A stretch of 49,223 bases of DNA from Nitrobacter vulgaris (GCF_002028545.1 NZ_MWPQ01000059.1:1-49223); one strand, 5' to 3'. Shown: positions 35,163 to 47,048, counted from the first letter of the stretch. The notes: generated by a model from the letters alone, not told the origin. Numbers and translations are program-made.

Positions 35163-35277
35163 ACTGCAACTCCGACAACTTGATCGCGGGATGGCGCCGA
35201 TGGCCGACCTTTACCCGCTCCTTACCATACTAACCGTGGCAACATTGGAGCAGCTTGGTTGGTAAAGTCTGAATATC

Positions 35278-35361
35278 CTAGGAAACTTTCACCACGAGGC
35301 GCCCGCGAACTTCGCCCGCGAGAATCCTGGTGACGGCTGGATCAACGCTTCCAGACGAATT
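35278..35361 (-). pseudogene. C-terminal remnant of a zinc-type alcohol dehydrogenase/quinone oxidoreductase gene
   Basis: On the minus strand a 27-codon open stretch ends at a stop at 35278-35280. It reads SVDPAVTRILAGEVRGRLVV, followed by KVS and the stop. That pattern is the usual C-terminus of medium-chain (MDR) oxidoreductases. A stop at 35362-35364 cuts it off upstream and no other part of such a gene is nearby. It is too short for an intact gene, so it is best read as a degraded or deleted gene. Confidence 0.55.
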
Positions 35362-35495
35362 TCATAAGTTATTTCAGATATTTCTAACAATAGAAATCAT
35401 TCGCAAGCCGCCAGCCAGTCGCCCTTGATCCGCGCCTTACTCCGCCTAGGATCCAAAATGACAGTGGCCGTCTGTTGGCGATTGCGCCGGCAACT
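35362..35495. other. Intergenic flank of the SleB-type gene
   Basis: With the MDR-like remnant, this completes a stretch of about 330 bases (35163-35495) without an intact gene. The promoter of the secreted hypothetical gene should lie near 35163-35277. I see no clear promoter or terminator elements. Confidence 0.4.
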
Positions 35496-36884
35496 CTACC
35501 GCCGGGCAGAGCTACCAAATTCAGCCGAACTGTGAGCTGCCTCGGCGAGTCTGGCGGAGATTTCGGCGGTCTGAGCCGTTGTGCCCCAACTCGGCGCATC
35601 CTTGCCGTCGCCCCACGCGCGCGGACGGTAGAAGGTATGAACACCGGTGCGGTACATTTTCTTCATTTCGCGCACCCAGGAAGGATGCACCCAATAGGCG
35701 TGATAGTGCGTCGACTTGCCGACTTCCGACAGCCACAGCCGTCCGTCGAGAGTGGCCTTCGCTATCCTGCGGGCGCGATCCCACATGTCCGGCTCGGTGA
35801 CGACGTCGCGAATGCCGTCGCAGGCAAACGTGAATTGGCAGGCCAAACGACGATTTGCGTTCTGGTAGACTGCGCCGCACACCGTGGTCGGATAGTAACC
35901 CGAGAACACGCGGTTCATAACCACTTGAGCAACCGCGATCTGGCCGCGAACCGCTTCGCCGCGCGCTTCGAAATAAACCGCCTCCGCGAGGCATTTTTCC
36001 TGCTTGGCGCGCTTCTTGTCATCCAGAAGACCGAGCCGCTCGGCCGGCGTTTTGACCTCGCCCTTGCCGACCACGGTTTCGCCGGCTTTTGCAGAATCCC
36101 GCTGCGGCGGCCGGGATGCCTTCATGTCAGGATCCGCTGCCAGGGCCGGCATCACGATCATGGGTTCTTCGCCGGGGCGCCAATGTTCCAAACCTTCACT
36201 TGCGACACCTAGTGCCGAACTGCCGAAGTACAGGCTTGCCGTCTTGATGGAAAACTCGTCGGTGGAAGGTTGCGGCCTCTCGACCGCTTTGTCAGCCTCA
36301 AGATCGTCTGACGGCTGCACATCGAGCGGAATATCGTATTGCGGCAAAGGAGGTGCGTTCAGGGCTTCCGCCAGTTCGGGATCGAGCCCCGAGGGTTCCC
36401 CGTCATGACGGGTCGTCGCCGTCTTTGCCCCGAACACCGACGCATTGGACGTTGAGGGGTCCTGCGGCGCAGCATCCGTCGGCGCAATGGGCGGCGGCTC
36501 CGGCGCAACGAGGGCTAAACGGTCGCTCTTCAGCGTCCGATTGACCTTGGGGAAATCCGAAGCGCTATAGCGTGGCGGCGGCCGCGTCAGCCGGGTGCGC
36601 GCGGCAGCACCAACGCCATCATCGAGACTCGCAAGCAAGAGTGTGGCCGCGCGCGGTACCGATGTGCCGACCGGACGCCCGAAATTGAAGGTCGCGACCT
36701 GAATGGAGCTGACCGCGTTGGCGGAAACACGCCTTTGCCAGCGTTCGGCGACACCCGGCTGCCTCGCAAGCAATGACGCAATATCCTGATATCCGACTTC
36801 GTTCGGGATCAATGCGAAGACGCAGAGACCGAAACCGAAGAGCGCAAGATGCGCGCTCTTCGGTTGGTTACGCAACACAGACAT
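35496..36884 (-). CDS. SleB-type cell wall hydrolase
   Basis: A 462-residue envelope protein. An N-terminal hydrophobic segment (LALFGFGLCVFALI) anchors or exports it. A long proline/alanine-rich linker occupies about residues 80-290. The C-terminal Hydrolase_2 domain opens with CLAEAVYFEARGE (Glu306 expected catalytic) and continues AQVVMNRVFSGYYP, FACDG and THYHAYWVHPSW. SleB relatives are lytic transglycosylase-like enzymes that cut peptidoglycan. I chose ATG 36884 because the frame upstream of it is a leader rich in rare-looking codons. The linker suggests reach across the periplasm. Confidence 0.85.
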   Translation of the reverse strand: MSVLRNQPKSAHLALFGFGLCVFALIPNEVGYQDIASLLARQPGVAERWQRRVSANAVSSIQVATFNFGRPVGTSVPRAATLLLASLDDGVGAAARTRLTRPPPRYSASDFPKVNRTLKSDRLALVAPEPPPIAPTDAAPQDPSTSNASVFGAKTATTRHDGEPSGLDPELAEALNAPPLPQYDIPLDVQPSDDLEADKAVERPQPSTDEFSIKTASLYFGSSALGVASEGLEHWRPGEEPMIVMPALAADPDMKASRPPQRDSAKAGETVVGKGEVKTPAERLGLLDDKKRAKQEKCLAEAVYFEARGEAVRGQIAVAQVVMNRVFSGYYPTTVCGAVYQNANRRLACQFTFACDGIRDVVTEPDMWDRARRIAKATLDGRLWLSEVGKSTHYHAYWVHPSWVREMKKMYRTGVHTFYRPRAWGDGKDAPSWGTTAQTAEISARLAEAAHSSAEFGSSARR

Positions 36885-37129
36885 CGACACGCTCACGCAA
36901 CGCCACACACGTGATCGATTTGTACGTTTAGTCCATTTCGATCGATCTCGGTAATATCCAATTAAAGTTGCGAGGGCGTTAATCGGCGATGCAAGTGCAC
37001 AACAGGCAAGAGGCATCCGAAAGCGCGCGCGAATATCGGGAGCGTTGGTAAACAACGCCTCGAGCGAAATAGTAAAGATACGGTCAACGCTTGATTTGCC
37101 GCGGATGACGCGCAGGCGGTTCACCGGCG
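36885..37129. promoter_or_regulatory. Upstream region of the SleB-type gene
   Basis: About 245 bases between ppdK's end and the SleB-type start hold the latter's promoter. Several alternative in-frame start codons occur, but none has a strong ribosome site. No recognisable operator was found. Confidence 0.35.
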
Positions 37130-37180
37130 GAGCATGATCTTATCTGAAAACCTGCTTCTGCTTTCAGGAACTGATTTAGG
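37130..37180. repeat. Intergenic repeat, diverged copy F
   Basis: GGAGCATGATCTTATCTGAA, then AACCTGCTTCTGCTTTCAGG, resembles copy E with weaker symmetry (CTGAAA pairs with TTTCAG). It lies 20 bases downstream of the ppdK stop. Confidence 0.55.
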
Positions 37181-37199
37181 CGGCCGGCAGGCTTTCCGA

Positions 37200-40019
<2,820 letters not shown>

Positions 40020-40150
40020 GGTTTGAAACCATTCCTCGTAAGGGAAACCGTGCGCGCCTTACACCACGTTTCGACAACGCCGCGCAAGCTACGCGAACGG
40101 CCTCGTTCTGAAGTGATATCCACGTACAATTCAAGTTCGGAGCACAACGC

Positions 40151-40180
40151 AAAACAGCCCGGCTTACGCCGGGCTGTTTT
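40151..40180 (-). terminator. Intrinsic terminator after ftsH
   Basis: AAAACAGCCCGGC and GCCGGGCTGTTTT are perfect 13-base arms around TTAC. The minus-strand stem ends in TTTTG, 40 bases after the ftsH stop. The arrangement is symmetrical and could also act on the plus strand. Confidence 0.88.
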
Positions 40181-40200
40181 GATTTTAGACGCCGATGGAT

Positions 40201-40220
40201 AGCACCGAACGTTCGGTGCT
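40201..40220. repeat. Perfect 20-base palindrome at the ftsH stop codon
   Basis: AGCACCGAACGTTCGGTGCT is its own reverse complement. Its last base is the first base of the ftsH stop codon complement (40220-40222). It lies 20 bases before the terminator hairpin. A duplex operator or an mRNA stem is possible; neither is shown. Confidence 0.7.
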
Positions 40221-42142
40221 CAGGCCTGCGGCTGTGGTTCGAGACCTGGATCGGGTTCCGGGCGCGGACGTGTTTTGCCGGCAGGCGGCACCGCCGACGT
40301 GCGCGGTGTCGCAGGCTCCAGCACCGATTCCCGGTTCGGCTTCTTGCCGTTGAGCAGATCGGTGATCTCATCGCCGGTCAAGGTTTCGAACTCAAGCAAG
40401 CCCTTGGCCAGCGTCTCCAGATCGGCACGCTTCTCGCCAAGAATGCGGGTCGCGTCCTTGTAACCGGTCTCGACCAGACGCCTGACTTCGGAGTCGATCT
40501 TCTGGGCGGTCGCCTCGGACACGTTCTGCTGGCGGTTGACCTGCATGCCGAGAAACACCTCGTCATTGTTCTCGCCATAGGACACGGTGCCGAGTTCTTT
40601 CGAGAGGCCCCAGCGCGTCACCATCATGCGCGCAAGACGCGTCGCCTGATCGATGTCGGACGCAGCCCCGGACGTCACCTTCTCGTGGCCGAAAATCATT
40701 TCCTCTGCCACGCGGCCACCCATCATGATCGCGAGTCGCGAGGTCATCTGTTCCAGCGACATCGACAGCTTGTCGCGTTCGGGAAGTTGCATCACCATGC
40801 CCAACGCCCGGCCCCGCGGAATAATGGTCGCCTTGTGAATCGGATCGGTAGCGATGACATTAAGGCCGACGATGGCGTGACCGCCCTCGTGATAGGCCGT
40901 CAGCATTTTTTCTTCCTCAGTCATGACGAGCGACTTGCGCTCGGCGCCCATCATCACCTTGTCCTTGGCTTCCTCGAACTCGGCCTGCGTCACCATGCGC
41001 TTGTTGCGGCGGGCGGCCGTCAGCGCCGCCTCGTTGACGAGATTCATCAGATCCGCGCCAGAGAAACCGGGCGTACCGCGGGCGACGGTCTTGAGGTTGA
41101 CATCGGGTGCAAGCGGCACCTTGCGAACGTGAACCTTGAGAATTTGTTCGCGGCCGACGACGTCCGGGTTCGGCACCACGACCTGACGGTCGAAGCGGCC
41201 AGGGCGCAGTAGCGCGGGGTCAAGCACGTCGGGGCGGTTGGTCGCCGCAATGAGGATGACGCCCTCATTGGCCTCGAAGCCGTCCATTTCGACCAGCAAC
41301 TGGTTCAGCGTCTGCTCTCGCTCATCATTGCCGCCGCCGAGACCGGCGCCGCGGTGACGGCCGACCGCATCGATTTCGTCGATGAAGATGATGCAGGGCG
41401 CATTCTTCTTGGCCTGCTCGAACATGTCGCGGACGCGGCTGGCGCCCACGCCGACGAACATCTCGACGAAGTCCGAGCCCGAAATGGTGAAGAACGGCAC
41501 GTTGGCCTCGCCCGCGACAGCGCGCGCGATCAACGTCTTGCCGGTGCCGGGCGGGCCGACCAGAAGCACGCCGCGCGGAATACGCCCGCCGAGGCGTTGG
41601 AATTTGCCGGGGTCGCGCAGGAACTCGACGATCTCCTGCAGGTCCTGCTTGGCCTCATCGACGCCCGCGACGTCCTCGAAGGTGACGCGGCCGTGGGCCT
41701 CCGTCAGCATCTTGGCGCGAGACTTGCCGAAACCCATCGCCTTGCCGGCGCCGCCCTGCATCTGGCGCGACAGAAAAATCCACACGCCGATGAGCGCGAT
41801 GAACGGCAGCCACGAGACCAGTAGCGAAACGAACCATGGGACGCTGTCGCCGGGGGGTTTAGCTGTGATCTGCACCTTGGCGTCATAGAGCTTTTTCACC
41901 AGCCCCGGATCGGTTGGCGCATAGGTCTGGAAGTTGGAACCGTTGGTGAAGGTGCCGTGAATCTCCTGCCCTTGGATCACGACATCGCGAACATTGTTCT
42001 GATCGACTTCCGTCAGCAACTGCGAGAACGAAATATCCTGCGCGGTCGTGTGGTGACCAGGACTCTGGAACAATGTGAACAATGCCAACAGGAGCAAGAC
42101 AATGATGACCCAGAGGGCGAAGTTGCGCATATTGGCGTTCAT
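40220..42142 (-). CDS. ftsH: ATP-dependent zinc metalloprotease FtsH
   Basis: A 640-residue membrane AAA protease that extracts and degrades membrane and regulatory proteins. Two transmembrane segments (residues about 7-25 and 103-125) flank a periplasmic loop. The AAA domain has Walker A GPPGTGKT (196-203), Walker [11 protein letters not shown] and the SRH region RPGRFDRQ. The protease zinc site is HEGGH (418-422). The C-terminus is proline-rich ([19 protein letters not shown]). It is the last gene of the pal-cpoB-tilS-ftsH segment. A gap of about 360 bases after tilS suggests its own promoter. Confidence 0.97.
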   Translation of the reverse strand: MNANMRNFALWVIIVLLLLALFTLFQSPGHHTTAQDISFSQLLTEVDQNNVRDVVIQGQEIHGTFTNGSNFQTYAPTDPGLVKKLYDAKVQITAKPPGDSVPWFVSLLVSWLPFIALIGVWIFLSRQMQGGAGKAMGFGKSRAKMLTEAHGRVTFEDVAGVDEAKQDLQEIVEFLRDPGKFQRLGGRIPRGVLLVGPPGTGKTLIARAVAGEANVPFFTISGSDFVEMFVGVGASRVRDMFEQAKKNAPCIIFIDEIDAVGRHRGAGLGGGNDEREQTLNQLLVEMDGFEANEGVILIAATNRPDVLDPALLRPGRFDRQVVVPNPDVVGREQILKVHVRKVPLAPDVNLKTVARGTPGFSGADLMNLVNEAALTAARRNKRMVTQAEFEEAKDKVMMGAERKSLVMTEEEKMLTAYHEGGHAIVGLNVIATDPIHKATIIPRGRALGMVMQLPERDKLSMSLEQMTSRLAIMMGGRVAEEMIFGHEKVTSGAASDIDQATRLARMMVTRWGLSKELGTVSYGENNDEVFLGMQVNRQQNVSEATAQKIDSEVRRLVETGYKDATRILGEKRADLETLAKGLLEFETLTGDEITDLLNGKKPNRESVLEPATPRTSAVPPAGKTRPRPEPDPGLEPQPQA

Positions 42143-42505
42143 CGATCTTCCTTCGAGGCCGCGCGGATCGCAGCCGGATATCCCTGCATCGACTTAATAG
42201 ATGGGGGTTGCCGAGACGTATACAATCTAGGCGCGGAGGTTGCCCCTGCCAAGGGAACCGGGTGAAACTCTTATTAAATAAAACCTATTCGGCCCTGGCA
42301 GTTGACACAAGGTTTCGCATTTCCAATATTTCTGCTTATCACCTCTTTGATCCGCTTCATCTTTCAAGCTTACGCCCGGCGGAGTCTGCGGTCGCTTCAT
42401 ATTTTTGAAGCATAGTGGCGCTTGACGGAACTTGACGCGGGGCGGAAATGAGATCCGCCTTGGATTACAGGCTAGGTCCTCTGCGCGGCGATTAACCAAG
42501 CCGCA
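42143..42505 (-). promoter_or_regulatory. ftsH promoter region with a possible heat-shock (RpoH) promoter
   Basis: About 360 bases separate tilS from ftsH. On the minus strand CTTG at 42253-42250 and CCTAGATTG at 42231-42223 are 18 bases apart, near the alphaproteobacterial RpoH pattern (CTTG-N17/18-CTATAT-like). FtsH is heat-shock controlled in many bacteria. The match is partial. No other feature was recognised in the stretch. Confidence 0.35.
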
Positions 42506-43549
42506 TTAGTTGGTCCGACGCCGGGGCGGTGCCGGCTCGACGCTGATCCGCTCGGAGGTAAGCGTCACCAGCGCCCCCGCCAACGTCCTTCTGAGCAAAA
42601 CGCGTCGGCCGAAACCCGCATGATTTGCGGCGCTTTCGAGTGCCAAGAGCAGAGCCTCAACCTTACCCAATTCAGCCCGTCCCTCGCAGCCGATACGATC
42701 GATCACCCGCAACAACAATCGAACCTTGATCTCCTCCGAGAGGACCGCAAACGCCTCCGTTCGAAAGCCCGGATGCTGCGCGTCGTCATCCTGCAGGGCC
42801 AGATAACGCTCCGCGCCGTCGACGAGGAGTTCCAGCGCTGTATTAGCTCGCGCCAGACGCGATGCAAGCCGCGTCAGGTTATGGGCATCGCATCCTTCCT
42901 CCGCCAGCGCCGGCATCAGAGCACGCAAACGCGGACGCGTGAAATTGAGGTCGCGATTGGTCGGATCCTCCACGTAGTCGATCTTTGCCTTCTTCAGCGT
43001 CGCAATCAGCCTCGACTTCGGAACATTCAGAAACGGCCGGGCAAGGATGAACCCGTCACGCATCGTTTCACGTGCCATTGCGGAGAGGCCCGCAATGCCG
43101 CTGCCGCGTGATAATCGCATCAGAACGGTTTCCGCCTGATCATCACAGGTGTGAGCGGTGAGGATATGCAATGCGCCGTGGGCACGGGCTGTTCTCGCCA
43201 GCAGGCGGTAGCGGGCGTCTCGCGCGGCCGCCGGTAATCCGGATTCCGGTTTGGCGCCGCTCCAGCGCACGATGCGGTGGGTCACGCCGAGCGAGGTTGC
43301 GAGCAGCTTGACGTGTCGCGCCTCGCGCGCGGAGCCACGCCGCAGGCCATGATCGATGGTGACAGCAATGAGGTCGGGACCGCCTGTCACGGCGCGCCGC
43401 CAACGTGCCGCGAGCCACATCAGCGCCATGGAATCGGGGCCGCCGGATACGGCGAGGACGAGTACGCGGGCCGCTTTCCAGTCCGCGAACAGCGTTTTCG
43501 CTTCCGTTGCCGAAATCGGCAAAGCGGGGCCCGTTTTCGGTGGCTTCAT
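42506..43549 (-). CDS. tilS: tRNA(Ile)-lysidine synthase
   Basis: A 347-residue enzyme that adds lysine to C34 of the CAU-anticodon isoleucine tRNA, so that it reads AUA. The PP-loop AVSGGPDSMAL is near the N-terminus. Then come ITIDHGLR-like (VTIDHGLRRGS), ILTAHTCDDQAET and the YVEDPTNRDLNFTRPRLR motif, all typical. The ATG at 43549 gives MKPPKTGP; an upstream GTG-like extension to 43594 overlaps the VOC gene. It lies in the usual tilS-ftsH order but is preceded by a VOC gene that is not usual there. Confidence 0.93.
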   Translation of the reverse strand: MKPPKTGPALPISATEAKTLFADWKAARVLVLAVSGGPDSMALMWLAARWRRAVTGGPDLIAVTIDHGLRRGSAREARHVKLLATSLGVTHRIVRWSGAKPESGLPAAARDARYRLLARTARAHGALHILTAHTCDDQAETVLMRLSRGSGIAGLSAMARETMRDGFILARPFLNVPKSRLIATLKKAKIDYVEDPTNRDLNFTRPRLRALMPALAEEGCDAHNLTRLASRLARANTALELLVDGAERYLALQDDDAQHPGFRTEAFAVLSEEIKVRLLLRVIDRIGCEGRAELGKVEALLLALESAANHAGFGRRVLLRRTLAGALVTLTSERISVEPAPPRRRTN

Positions 43550-43565
43550 CGCTTGTGCGGTCGAT

Positions 43566-43949
43566 CTAGTCCGAACCACCGATGCCCATCCCAAATGTCA
43601 GGCGGTTGCCGTCCAGATCGTCGATATCGAAATCACGCATGCCGTAGGGACGATCGCCCGGCGGATGCACTATGGTCGCCCCGCGCGACTTCAGCTCATC
43701 GTGCAGCGCGTCGACCTCGGTCACAAACACGTTGACGGCGCCTTGGCCGGATTCGCGTGGCGTCTTGTTCTCGGCCTGGAAATGAATCGTGACGTCGCCC
43801 CGCTCGACGCCGCCGTAGAAAACCGGATCACCGTAGGTGAAGCCGACCTTGAAGCCGAGGACGTCGCGATAATGAGCAACGGCTTTGGGGACGTCCTGGA
43901 CCACGAACAGGGTCGCGGCCGAACAAAATTGCGGGGCATGAGGGCTCAT
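43566..43949 (-). CDS. VOC/glyoxalase-superfamily protein
   Basis: A 127-residue vicinal-oxygen-chelate protein. It starts with SAATLFVVQDVPKAVAHYRDVLGFKVG. The repeated beta-alpha-beta-beta-beta pattern ends with DFDIDDLDGNRLTFG, which carries the usual metal-position acidic residue. Members include glyoxalase I, bleomycin-resistance proteins and dioxygenases; function cannot be told. The ATG at 43949 has an AGGAG site nine bases upstream. It sits between cpoB and tilS in the same direction, 16 bases upstream of the tilS start, so it may be cotranscribed. Confidence 0.88.
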   Translation of the reverse strand: MSPHAPQFCSAATLFVVQDVPKAVAHYRDVLGFKVGFTYGDPVFYGGVERGDVTIHFQAENKTPRESGQGAVNVFVTEVDALHDELKSRGATIVHPPGDRPYGMRDFDIDDLDGNRLTFGMGIGGSD

Positions 43950-44012
43950 CGGACACGCTCCTTACAGTCGGAGACCCGCCCGAATTTACGCGATCCGGCG
44001 CATGTTCTCTAG

Positions 44013-44058
44013 AGCGCGATCCGCAAAAGTGGTTTCCGGTTTTGCGTCCGATCGCACT
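44013..44058. repeat. Intergenic hairpin repeat, copy G
   Basis: GAGCGCGATCCGCAAAA faces TTTTGCGTCCGATCGCACTC around GTGGTTTCCGG. This is the same architecture as copy B. A second, weaker hairpin follows (44075-44118), with CATGATC pairing with GATCATG. Both lie between cpoB and the VOC gene. Confidence 0.75.
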
Positions 44059-44118
44059 CGAATATTGAGAATACGCATGATCTTTCGCCAAACCGCTCAC
44101 ACTGTGGCGGATCATGCG

Positions 44119-45075
44119 CTAGCATTTTACCCGCCTCTGCTCACGGTCCACGGCCTGTTTCACTCCGGCGGAGGCGCGGGGATATTTGCGCGTGACCTCA
44201 CCAAGCGCGGCGCAGGCGGCCTCTTTTTCTTTCAGCGCGGCCAGCGATTGTCCGAGCCGAAGCAACGCATCGGCCGCCTTTGCCGAACTGTCGTACTTTG
44301 TGGTCACGCCCAGGAAAGACTCAGCAGCCTCGCGATATTTCTGACGCTGAAACAGGCTTTCTCCGAGCCAGTACTGCGCGTCACCCGTCAGAGCATCGGA
44401 AGGGTATTTCTGGGTGAAATTGCGCATGGTTTCCTCGGCAAGCGCATAGTCCTTGCGCTGCATGTAGCCAATGCCAAGATCGAATTCGTCCCGCGGCGTC
44501 GCCGATGGCGGCAGTGTTGTCAGGCCCCCCGAATTGAGCGGGGCGTTGCCGGTCGTCGGATAGTTCCCCGAAGAGCGTGGACCGACGTTGGCGAGATCGA
44601 GCGGAGCGCCGGCTTCGCGGCCGCCGGGCGAACCTACGGCCGTCGCCGGGACCGGCATCTGTCCGCCGCCGAGCGCGCGCGGCGCACCCGGGGCATTAGG
44701 GTTCTGACTGGGGTTGAAGGCATCACCCCGATGACCTTGCGCAGGCACGGGCACGACCTGCTCCTGCACGAGGGGTGGCTGACCTCCTCGCTGATCGTAA
44801 TTCGGCTGAGGCGAACCGGCGTTTGGATTTGCCGGCGCAGTCGCCGCGACGCCAGGTGATGCCGTTCCAGGCTGCAACTGCTGCAGCTGTTGTTCGAGCA
44901 TCCGATTCCGGTGCTGCAACTCTTCGTTCTGCCCGGTCAGGGTTCGCAGCTGCTGTTCCAGTTGCTGGATGCGGAGTTCGGGATCGACGTCATATTGCGC
45001 GGAGACATGTGACGAAAGCACGAGCATCGTGGCAACGGCCATTGCGCGTGCAAACCTCGAAGGTATGGATGACAT
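44119..45075 (-). CDS. cpoB: CpoB/YbgF, Tol-Pal accessory protein
   Basis: A 318-residue periplasmic protein. It has an N-terminal signal (MAVATMLVLSSHVSAQ), then a coiled-coil segment (LRIQQLEQQLRTLTGQNEEL, about 30-68) followed by a Pro/Gly/Asn-rich linker. The C-terminal TPR domain has YDLGIGYMQRKDYALAEETM-like helices (FDLGIGYMQRKDYALAEE), GDAQYWLGESLF and KAADALLRLGQSLAALKE. CpoB coordinates the Tol system with peptidoglycan synthesis during constriction. It follows pal after about 300 bases that contain pal's terminator. Confidence 0.93.
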   Translation of the reverse strand: MSSIPSRFARAMAVATMLVLSSHVSAQYDVDPELRIQQLEQQLRTLTGQNEELQHRNRMLEQQLQQLQPGTASPGVAATAPANPNAGSPQPNYDQRGGQPPLVQEQVVPVPAQGHRGDAFNPSQNPNAPGAPRALGGGQMPVPATAVGSPGGREAGAPLDLANVGPRSSGNYPTTGNAPLNSGGLTTLPPSATPRDEFDLGIGYMQRKDYALAEETMRNFTQKYPSDALTGDAQYWLGESLFQRQKYREAAESFLGVTTKYDSSAKAADALLRLGQSLAALKEKEAACAALGEVTRKYPRASAGVKQAVDREQRRVKC

Positions 45076-45328
45076 TTTGGCCTGTCGACTGAATAAACGT
45101 CACATCGAAAGCGCACCCATTGAAAACTTCAGTACGCCGAAAATGTGACTTGGTCCAACAACAACAATCACTTTACGACGATCTTGCCGGTCAGTCTTCT
45201 CCTTAAATATTTTCGTGGCGTTAAGGGTGAAAACGGCGCCCTCTGGCTTGAGCTGCAGATAACAGCCGGTTTGCATCGTCAAGACAGAAGGCAGAAGCCG
45301 GCTTTTATTTCATCGATCGTCCTGGCGC

Positions 45329-45358
45329 AAAAAAACCGGCGCCCCAAGAGCGCCGGCT
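45329..45358 (-). terminator. Intrinsic terminator after pal
   Basis: On the minus strand GCCGGCGC pairs with GCGCCGGT around a seven-base loop (CCGGCGC 45336-45342, GCGCCGG 45350-45356), followed by seven Us (A-run 45329-45335). It lies about 20 bases after the pal stop, so cpoB needs either read-through or its own promoter. Confidence 0.88.
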
Positions 45359-45379
45359 GAAAACAAAATAAGGGACGCC

Positions 45380-45877
45380 TCAGGAACTGGCGTTGAGCAC
45401 CGTGACAGCGCGACGGTTCTGGGACCAGCAGGAAATGTCGTTGCAGACCGCGACCGGGCGCTCTTTGCCATAGGAAATAGTCCGCATCCGGCCCGGATCG
45501 ATGCCGCGCGACGCAAGGAAAGAGCGAACCGTCTGCGCGCGGCGGGCGCCGAGCGCAATGTTGTACTCGCGGGTGCCTCGTTCATCCGCATGGCCTTCGA
45601 CGGTGAAGGAATAGCGATTGTAGGTCTGCAGCCAATGCGCCTGTTTCTCCAGCGTCGTTATCGCCTGTGGCGACAGGCTGGTCTGGTCGCTCTCGAAGAA
45701 AACGCGATCGCCGACATTGACCACGAAATCCTGCTGGCTGCCCGGGGTCGCGGCGCCGGCCATCCCGCCGCCCCTCCCGTCCATCGGATTTTTATTAGCG
45801 CAAGCACCCATCGACAGCGCCGCCGCAACCACGGCGGCGAGCTTCAATCCCCGGAGGAATCGCTTCTGATTTAACAT
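45380..45877 (-). CDS. pal: Peptidoglycan-associated lipoprotein Pal
   Basis: A 165-residue outer-membrane lipoprotein that ties the outer membrane to peptidoglycan and is recycled by TolB. The lipobox gives Cys26 (LSMGACANK). A Gly-rich linker follows. The OmpA-like domain has VFFESDQTSLSPQA, then YSFTVEGHADERGTREYNIALGARRA, and the Asp/Arg contact residues to diaminopimelate. The ATG at 45877 has GGAGG seven bases upstream. The expected tolB gene does not lie immediately upstream. Confidence 0.96.
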   Translation of the reverse strand: MLNQKRFLRGLKLAAVVAAALSMGACANKNPMDGRGGGMAGAATPGSQQDFVVNVGDRVFFESDQTSLSPQAITTLEKQAHWLQTYNRYSFTVEGHADERGTREYNIALGARRAQTVRSFLASRGIDPGRMRTISYGKERPVAVCNDISCWSQNRRAVTVLNASS

Positions 45878-46126
45878 TCCGGAGCCTCCACGCTCGCGTT
45901 TTCCACTGTTATTCGCTCTACAGGGTGATGGTTAAGCGAACGTTCCGTCAACCTTGATGAGAGGTTGCTCGATTGCATCAAATGCCATGTTTGCGAAAGA
46001 AGCGCCCGCGATGGTTAATAAGCCGCAAATGTGGCGCGAGGGTGAACCGACAGCGATTTCACAACCGTGCGGTCCGCGGAGTCCGCCCCTGAACCCACAT
46101 CATACATCACAACAATAGGTCGGATA

Positions 46127-46867
46127 TCAGGACCTCGGGACGATCGAGGGTCGCGCGAACGAAAACGGAGAATCGGTGGGCACCAGAGTTGCGGCGCCAG
46201 CTCTGCGCTCGAATAACATTCGACGTTCGAAATAGCTCGAACGGAGATACGGATAGCGGGCAAAGACCTTTTCGCGCGAGGCCGGAAAATCGACCGCCAT
46301 CAGACAGATCGGCTTGACGAGACCAGGATACCGGCGTGGAGGACTCAACGGCTGGTGATCAAATAAACGCCGGTAGAACGACCGGTGTTCGGCGCGAACG
46401 GTGGCCAGACCAAGGTCCGCATTGAAGAAACTGCAGGCGACGAAGCATAGACGGAGCGTGATGTAGGGCAATTCAGGAAATCGGCCCGCGAGCTCCGGAT
46501 CCGCCACGAAGCGGGTCGGGTCGACCATAACCTTGCCCCGATCGACTTCCGGCTGGAGATAATCGTTAAACACATCCACCGAGGGACTGCGCGGATGCTC
46601 CGGCGACGAAATGCTGAGACGAATGGAACTGGCGAGCGCGCCGTCCAGATAGATGCCAAAAATCCAGGAATTCGGCATATCGTCGAAACGATCGAAGATT
46701 TTATGGTCGCGGTTGGTCTCGATCGCGCCCTCATTCAGGTAGGCACGATATCGAAGGCGGTAGATGATATCCCTATCTGCCGGCGTTTCCACCAAGCGAT
46801 AATCAACCCGATCCAGAAGTTCGATACTTCGGTCTACAGGCTTGGCGACTGTTAGAGCCAAACTCAT
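46127..46867 (-). CDS. FeeM-like N-acyl amino acid synthase / GNAT-fold acyltransferase
   Basis: A 246-residue protein with a pattern like FeeM and LuxI-type synthases: YRLVETPADRDIIYRLRYRAYLNEGAI near residues 24-50, DRFDDMPNSWIFGIYLDGALASSIRLSI, and VMVDPTRFVADPELAGRFP, ending with FARPYLRSS-like residues. FeeM-type enzymes transfer acyl groups from acyl-ACP to amino acids; relatives include autoinducer synthases. The chosen ATG at 46867 has GAGGG eight bases upstream (a GTG at 46876 is three codons earlier). It is a single gene in front of pal, with two palindromes in its promoter. The product and its role are unknown. Confidence 0.7.
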   Translation of the reverse strand: MSLALTVAKPVDRSIELLDRVDYRLVETPADRDIIYRLRYRAYLNEGAIETNRDHKIFDRFDDMPNSWIFGIYLDGALASSIRLSISSPEHPRSPSVDVFNDYLQPEVDRGKVMVDPTRFVADPELAGRFPELPYITLRLCFVACSFFNADLGLATVRAEHRSFYRRLFDHQPLSPPRRYPGLVKPICLMAVDFPASREKVFARYPYLRSSYFERRMLFERRAGAATLVPTDSPFSFARPSIVPRS

Positions 46868-46909
46868 TGGGAGCACCCTCGCCGTCTGATTCCAGCAGAC
46901 AATCGAAGG

Positions 46910-46955
46910 TTAACGATTCGTTAATAAAATGAAAAGATAACAAAACATTAATGTT
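46910..46955. promoter_or_regulatory. Two palindromes upstream of the FeeM-like gene
   Basis: TTAACGA-T-TCGTTAA (46910-46924) has perfect seven-base arms around one base. AACATTAATGTT (46944-46955) is a perfect 12-base palindrome. Both lie in an A+T-rich stretch 43-90 bases upstream of the start codon, which suits operator sites. No regulator is identified. Confidence 0.5.
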
Positions 46956-46981
46956 AGTGTATCCTCACATTCTTTCAATGG

Positions 46982-47004
46982 ACCACCCTCGACTCGGAGG
47001 TGGT
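46982..47004 (-). terminator. Possible terminator after the GGDEF-EAL gene
   Basis: ACCACC-C-TC (46982-46990) faces GA-GGTGGT (46997-47004) around a six-base loop, 45 bases after the stop. No U-tract is visible. The call is weak. Confidence 0.35.
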
Positions 47005-47048
47005 GGCATGCCCTTAGGGAGAAATCTAAGCGATCGACCGGACGACCT

